Of a DNA stretch of 14,768 nt, positions 14,655 through 14,768 are shown in pieces (within the stretch, counting starts at the first letter, position 1; every line of letters starts with the position of its first letter). A program made the position numbers and the translations under genes. A model generated the notes under the pieces. The model worked only from the letters and a program-made list of their open reading frames with translations, made no database searches and was not told where the DNA came from. The DNA is taken from positions 1 to 14,768 of the forward strand of contig CAJPPF010000040.1 in assembly GCA_905372445.1 (NCBI GenBank), given 5' to 3'. Source of the DNA: an uncultured Prevotella sp. (GTDB taxonomy: Bacteria; Bacteroidota; Bacteroidia; Bacteroidales; Bacteroidaceae).

Positions 14655-14718
14655 TATTTATCACGTTCCGAAATATCCGAGAGACAGGCAATCCGGCAGG
14701 CGTAGGGGCGTGATTTAT
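14655..14718 (-). repeat. Inverted copy of the GTGATAAATCAC block
   Basis: On the minus strand this reads GATAAATCACG, CCCCTACG, then a CTGCCGGATTGCCTGT stretch, then GGAACGTGATAAAT. That is the same order as 843-916. Its outer palindrome stops at GTGATTTAT because the element at 14719 begins there. Confidence 0.7.
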
Positions 14719-14768
14719 CCCGAATCGGTCATTAGAGTCCTTGACTGATTTTGTTCGATTGTTGAGCA
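14719..14768 (+). mobile_element. MITE-like element, copy 4 (left 50 bp; runs off the window)
   Basis: All 50 available bases are identical to 56-105 of copy 1, including the CCCGAATCGGTCATTAGA terminus, and TTTAT precedes it at 14714-14718. It is in the same orientation as copy 1. The insertion appears to split a GTGATTTATCAC palindrome. If it is a complete copy, about 143 bp lie beyond the window. Confidence 0.8.

Overview
The window looks like chromosomal DNA of a Bacteroidales bacterium, most likely a Prevotella-type (Prevotellaceae) organism. The signs are the RecA sequence type, Bacteroidetes-style promoters (TAnnTTTG at -7), A-rich leaders without clear Shine-Dalgarno sequences, a carboxynorspermidine-dehydrogenase-type polyamine gene, and a Bacteroidales-style sialic acid operon. 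The genus is an inference.

Layout. (1) 1-1043 has no convincing gene and is packed with dispersed repeats: a miniature transposable element (56-248), a ~380-bp module (441-822), palindromic GTGATAAATCAC repeats (843-925), a 40-bp repeat (939-978) and the recA terminator. I see nothing convincing in 254-440. (2) 1044-3960, minus strand: a compact operon transcribed DUF6621-like protein, then carboxynorspermidine/saccharopine dehydrogenase, then recA, with a recognisable promoter at its head. (3) 3961-4672 is intergenic. It holds the promoter of that operon, an inverted miniature element (4093-4418) with a second element nested inside it (4243-4370), an inverted repeat and the nhaD promoter. 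(4) 4673-7882, plus strand: a NhaD-type sodium/proton antiporter, a hairpin, then an EptA-like phosphoethanolamine transferase. (5) 8038-13882, minus strand: a five-gene sialic acid operon transcribed mutarotase, MFS transporter, neuraminate lyase, N-acylglucosamine 2-epimerase, sialidase. It meets the plus-strand genes at a shared terminator hairpin. (6) 13883-14768 has no convincing gene. It carries a MITE remnant, a second copy of the ~380-bp module, more GTGATAAATCAC repeats and the start of another full-type miniature element that runs off the window.

How the genes work together. The secreted sialidase frees sialic acid, the mutarotase adjusts its anomer, and the MFS permease imports it. 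The lyase splits it into ManNAc and pyruvate, and the epimerase makes GlcNAc for a kinase that is not in this window. No SusC/SusD-type outer-membrane pair is present here. The antiporter and the lipid-modifying enzyme are envelope and ion-homeostasis functions with no obvious tie to sialic acid.

The most interesting material is the repeat biology. A non-autonomous element family has 18-bp terminal inverted repeats and 5-bp target duplications. One nested insertion can be reconstructed to the base using another copy as the empty-site reference. Separately, a diverged ~380-bp module keeps its hairpin arms while its loops change.
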